Assembly (NCBI GenBank): GCA_002381765.1
Contig: DFXX01000034.1
Coordinates: 1 to 7,045 of the forward strand
Reading direction: 5' to 3'
Origin: Bacteriovoracaceae bacterium UBA4097
GTDB taxonomy: Bacteria; Bdellovibrionota; Bacteriovoracia; Bacteriovoracales; Bacteriovoracaceae
Length of the DNA: 7,045 bases
A program made the position numbers and the translations under genes. Under the pieces are notes generated by a model that was given only the letters and a program-made list of their open reading frames with translations, did not search any database and had not been told where the DNA came from. This document shows, one piece after another, positions 4,155 through 7,045 of the stretch (its first letter is position 1; each line of letters begins with the position of its first letter).

Positions 4155-7045
4155 ATGGATGTTAGATTACTCTTAGTTCTATTTTTTTTAGTCTCTTGTT
4201 TGCCTACAGCCCAGGTAAGTAAAGGAAATTTAGCGAGCACCGAAGGTGAAACTTCTGGTGGCCCGAATGGCGGTGGTGTGGCCATTCCTGAAGCCGTGAC
4301 CTCTTGGAATTATCTCAATGCCACTGGCCTCTCCATTACCATCAATGTCTCCAATTTAAATAATGCCTATATTGTGGGCTCCGGAGTTGAAACATTCCTT
4401 AGTAGCTCTAGCAACTTCTCCAATATGAATTACTGTTTGGTTAGTAGCTTCAGCCTGGGAGGAGTTCCCTATGAACTCAGAACAAGAATTGTTCCTATCT
4501 CCTACTATGACTTTACTTCCAAAAGAACGGTAAGAGTTCTGCGTGTGGATTTTAATGATGTTCCTAATTCCGCATCTCTGTGTGGCGGAACACTTAATGT
4601 AAGAGATGTGAACGGAAATTATATAACCGATCTCACTTCTCCTCCAACTCCCCGCTATGATCCTTCACAGGTTTGCCCGACTTGCACCAGTACCCTCACT
4701 TCAACTAAGGTTCGCATCTTTAAAAAAGATGGGGATCTCTTTGAGCTCGCTTCATCAGCAGTGAATTTGATATCATTGGGACTAAAAGTCGATCCCAATA
4801 ATAATTCTACTGGGGGAATTGGAAGTTGCACCAATTCAGAATGCGTCTCTCGCGGTTTTAATTGCTGTCTTGATAATCAATGCGTAAACGATGGAGCGAC
4901 CCGTCCATCAGCAAGAACTCAATACTACTCTCAATGGCAAGTGGCCGAACAAGAGCGAATTCAAAATCCCCTCGCCTATATCAACTATCCTCATATCTAC
5001 TATGTCTGCGGAACAACTGTTCCTCCCGGTAATGGATCTACTGGTGGATCAAGTGGTGGTGGCAGTGGTGGCTATGATGCGGCCTTCGAGCAGCTCAAAA
5101 AAGATTATGTGTGTGTGGAGCATATTAAGAGTCAATCAAAGATGGATCCCTTCCATAATGAAATTCTCTCCCGTGCGACCCCCTATACTCCAGCAGCAAA
5201 TTGCTTAACCGCCAGTACTGATGAAGACAAGTTCATGCACTTTAAAAAGGTCATCGAAAGACTATATAAGACCTGTGGTTGCTCCCGTAGTGAACTCTCG
5301 GCTATGATTGAATCCTGTCCGGCCTATGAGTACGATGTCATTCTCACCGATGCTAATGGTGTACCGACCAAGATCGACTGCTACACCCCGCCGACATCAC
5401 CTACAATTCCCTCTCAGCAAACTGTAACCGTTAACTCTCGTTCGGCCCCTCACCGCTTCTTCGAAAGTGTGAATGGTTTAGAGAAAGATATTGTCGCTGG
5501 AGACAGAACTTATGTTTCGGGTGGAGTTACGACTGAATATGTCCAGGAAGGTGATGCTTTCGAATATCTCGATAGTGGAAAGGTCCTCCCTGTCCAGGCC
5601 GACTTCGGAATGAATTCCATTTTGGGTTCTATGAAAGTGAGTCTTGATCAGGCCCTCCCGGCCAAGACCGTGAATGTGGAACTTGATCAGGTTTATCTCA
5701 TTGCTACCACTTCCGGCTACTACACCCCTTGCCCGAGTTGTGCCAAGGACTCCTGGCTCTCAAGTCTCAGTGCTTTTCCTTCAAGTGCTAGTGGCACAGG
5801 CCTGCAGGCGGTGGGACACACGACTTCAAGAGATTCTCTTTCCACCAATTTCACGGGTGGAAATTATGAAGACACTATCTTCGGTCGGGCCTGCTGGCTT
5901 CCGCCGACTATGATTCCTTTTACTCATCTTGAAAAGAGTACAGTTAAAGAGCAAAGAGAAGAGAGACTTAAGGCCCAGGCCGCTCTCTATGTGAACGGCT
6001 ATCAAAGAGATTGGTACGGCTTTAATAAAGGAGCACTCATTGGATCCTTTGATGGAGTGACCTGGTTTGCTATCGGTAAAGGGCGAATTGTGAAGTCCAC
6101 TTCCAAGAAACTCTTTCTTGCTATCAATGCGCCTTTTGCGGATCTCGCCTCACCTACTCAGCATATCGTGAATGTTTATAATTACGATGGCCAGTCAGGT
6201 GCCGCTCAGGTGGATTACGATCCAGAGTTCCATCAGTCTCATCCTTATCAGAATGAGGCCGGAAACTGTCAGGCCCATCATATGTGCGAAACCGATACGG
6301 ATTGTGTGACAAAACTTGGTTGGGAGTATGCTTGCTCAGATGTTCGAGAGCTGCAAACCAAGTGGCCAACCTTTGATGTTGAAGGAAATGAGAAAGCAGG
6401 CGCTGGTCCGATTACAACTATCGACCAGATCCTTCAGCAAAAGCGCTTCCCATCTTCAAGCACTAAGAGATGTGTGTATCGAGGGGCAGGTGCCCTGTGT
6501 ATCACGAACTCGGCCAATATCACCGACCTCAACAAAAGAAAGAATTTCACCTGTGCTCCAAACTTCTATTGCTCCAATATGAACTCGGGGTCTAACTTTA
6601 ACTCCAAGGTCGCGCGCTATGCCGCTAACCTTGAAGATATTCCTGTTCCTAAGAATCATATCTTTGGTCAGGACGCGAATATCCTGGGTCGCCCTCTCCA
6701 CTATAATGGAGAGAGTATTCTTTTCCCATCATCTTCCAGAACTTCGATCATTGAAAACATCAAGGCCTATGAACCACTGGCCAGTGGAAACGCAGGCGTC
6801 TGCCGTCCAGGTAAGGCCCTTCCTACCACTGCTAATCAAGTGAGTATGTCTAATCCCTTTAATCAACATATGATTCCAGATGGTGCTCGCAGATCGGATT
6901 TCATCAATCAAATCGCGAGTTGCAACTCAACTCTCTTTAATGAGTACCGCTACTCCTCATGTCCGGTGATTGGAAGTGATGGAAACTATGAAATGTTCTC
7001 CAGTACCACTCTTCCAGCAGGTCATCATTTAAGAGCAAGAAATCA
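4155..7045 (+). CDS. Very large cysteine-rich lipoprotein of unknown function, 3' end beyond the window
   Basis: This frame stays open for 963 codons to the right edge; an in-frame TGA at 4119-4121 limits it upstream. The start MDVRLLLVLFFLVSC is a lipoprotein signal peptide with lipobox LVSC, so Cys15 should be lipidated. The next residues are Leu and Pro, so there is no Asp+2-type inner-membrane retention signal. I do not recognise the family. Visible in order: a beta-rich region (45-170); CPTC at 174-177; a cysteine cluster C225-x4-C-x6-CC-x4-C243; a Gly/Ser linker (292-306); a helical stretch with C320, C350, C374, C376 and C388; a beta-rich region (about 420-525); CPSC at 526-529; a charged helix (590-608); a lectin-like beta module (610-678); a second cysteine cluster (705-727); and further cysteine pairs at 773/782, 800/806 and 923/936. 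Thirty cysteines besides the lipidated one point to an oxidising, extracytoplasmic location. It is the largest gene here and may form a unit with the exported protein upstream. Confidence 0.9.
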   Translation, partial: MDVRLLLVLFFLVSCLPTAQVSKGNLASTEGETSGGPNGGGVAIPEAVTSWNYLNATGLSITINVSNLNNAYIVGSGVETFLSSSSNFSNMNYCLVSSFSLGGVPYELRTRIVPISYYDFTSKRTVRVLRVDFNDVPNSASLCGGTLNVRDVNGNYITDLTSPPTPRYDPSQVCPTCTSTLTSTKVRIFKKDGDLFELASSAVNLISLGLKVDPNNNSTGGIGSCTNSECVSRGFNCCLDNQCVNDGATRPSARTQYYSQWQVAEQERIQNPLAYINYPHIYYVCGTTVPPGNGSTGGSSGGGSGGYDAAFEQLKKDYVCVEHIKSQSKMDPFHNEILSRATPYTPAANCLTASTDEDKFMHFKKVIERLYKTCGCSRSELSAMIESCPAYEYDVILTDANGVPTKIDCYTPPTSPTIPSQQTVTVNSRSAPHRFFESVNGLEKDIVAGDRTYVSGGVTTEYVQEGDAFEYLDSGKVLPVQADFGMNSILGSMKVSLDQALPAKTVNVELDQVYLIATTSGYYTPCPSCAKDSWLSSLSAFPSSASGTGLQAVGHTTSRDSLSTNFTGGNYEDTIFGRACWLPPTMIPFTHLEKSTVKEQREERLKAQAALYVNGYQRDWYGFNKGALIGSFDGVTWFAIGKGRIVKSTSKKLFLAINAPFADLASPTQHIVNVYNYDGQSGAAQVDYDPEFHQSHPYQNEAGNCQAHHMCETDTDCVTKLGWEYACSDVRELQTKWPTFDVEGNEKAGAGPITTIDQILQQKRFPSSSTKRCVYRGAGALCITNSANITDLNKRKNFTCAPNFYCSNMNSGSNFNSKVARYAANLEDIPVPKNHIFGQDANILGRPLHYNGESILFPSSSRTSIIENIKAYEPLASGNAGVCRPGKALPTTANQVSMSNPFNQHMIPDGARRSDFINQIASCNSTLFNEYRYSSCPVIGSDGNYEMFSSTTLPAGHHLRARN
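4827..4883 (+). other. Knottin-like cysteine cluster in the lipoprotein (residues 225-243)
   Basis: Five cysteines occur in 19 residues with spacing C-x4-C-x6-CC-x4-C. The adjacent CC pair and these spacings match the first five cysteines of inhibitor-cystine-knot peptides. A sixth cysteine close by is missing; the next is Cys285, 42 residues on. This is a compact disulfide-stabilised module by pattern only, and no homologue is claimed. Confidence 0.5.
5028..5072 (+). other. Gly/Ser/Thr-rich interdomain linker in the lipoprotein (residues 292-306)
   Basis: Fifteen residues, GNGSTGGSSGGGSGG, consist almost only of Gly, Ser and Thr. They separate the N-terminal half, which holds CPTC and the knottin-like cluster, from the helical cysteine-bearing segment that starts at Tyr307. 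This is a flexible hinge and marks a domain boundary. Confidence 0.75.
5982..6188 (+). other. Lectin-like beta-sandwich module in the lipoprotein (residues 610-678)
   Basis: The segment reads ALYVNG, then DWYG, GALIGSFDG (626-634), WFAIGKG, and finally LFLAIN (653-658) followed by an alternating hydrophobic strand ending HIVNVYNYD. This order (GALIG, a short hydrophobic strand ending in G, then LxLxIN and a closing strand) resembles bacterial PA-IL (LecA)-like galactose-binding beta sandwiches. In those proteins the residues after the IN motif are Asp/Asn-rich and bind calcium. Here that loop reads APFADLAS and carries only one acidic residue, so sugar binding is uncertain. The call is by pattern. 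Confidence 0.4.
6267..6335 (+). other. Second cysteine cluster in the lipoprotein (residues 705-727)
   Basis: Four cysteines (705, 711, 717, 727) are spaced x5, x5 and x9 around an acidic CETDTDC core. A repeated C-acidic-C pattern of this kind is seen in many small disulfide-rich extracellular modules. Two more close pairs follow at 773/782 and 800/806, so the disulfide-rich region probably extends to residue 806 (6572). Confidence 0.45.

Noticed and set aside
4085..4285. 66-codon minus-strand open frame over the lipoprotein start
   Set aside because: It is antisense to the promoter, ribosome binding site and signal peptide of the lipoprotein gene; no features of its own.
4891..6843. Several short plus-strand frames (4891-5208, 5674-5913, 6316-6582, 6619-6843)
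   Set aside because: All are in another frame inside the continuous lipoprotein frame; their translations are low-quality and lack start signals.
6154..6911. Short minus-strand frames (6154-6369, 6456-6701, 6729-6911)
   Set aside because: Antisense shadows of the lipoprotein gene with no recognisable protein features.

Overview
The window looks like a chromosomal segment of a Gram-negative bacterium of moderate GC content. It holds a divergent pair of housekeeping units followed by two large genes for exported proteins. Two things suggest a member of the Bdellovibrionota (Bdellovibrio/Bacteriovorax-type predators): the taste for large, cysteine-bearing secreted proteins and lipoproteins that resemble no well-known family, and the general style of the exported proteins. 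This is an impression from protein style only; no marker gene in the window settles the taxonomy.

Left part, minus strand (1-797): a short HAD-superfamily phosphatase lies one base upstream of the start of ffh, the protein subunit of the signal recognition particle. Only the first 111 codons of ffh are inside the window; the gene runs off the left edge just inside its GTP-binding P-loop. The ffh ribosome binding site lies inside the last codons of the phosphatase gene, so the two are probably co-transcribed and translationally coupled.

Middle, plus strand (867-1961): a tRNA-dihydrouridine synthase of the DusB type, complete and with its catalytic cysteine and FMN/tRNA-site motifs. It diverges from the phosphatase across a 69-base intergenic region.

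Right part, plus strand (2053-7045): a 649-residue exported protein with a Sec signal peptide, a coiled-coil stretch, five close cysteine pairs and a tyrosine-rich tail. After a 152-base gap with a good extended -10 promoter comes a very large lipoprotein gene that is still open at the right edge (at least 963 residues). The lipoprotein has a clean lipobox, 30 further cysteines, two CPxC motifs, a knottin-like cysteine cluster, a Gly/Ser linker, and a region resembling bacterial lectin-type beta-sandwich (PA-IL-like) modules. It is the largest gene in the window and easily missed, because it has no stop codon before the edge.

Functionally, the left and middle genes are core housekeeping (protein targeting, tRNA modification). 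The right pair are envelope or surface proteins of unknown role. Their adjacency, same strand, export signals and high cysteine content suggest, but do not prove, a shared role outside the cytoplasm. No RNA genes, mobile elements, CRISPR arrays or convincing intrinsic terminators were found.
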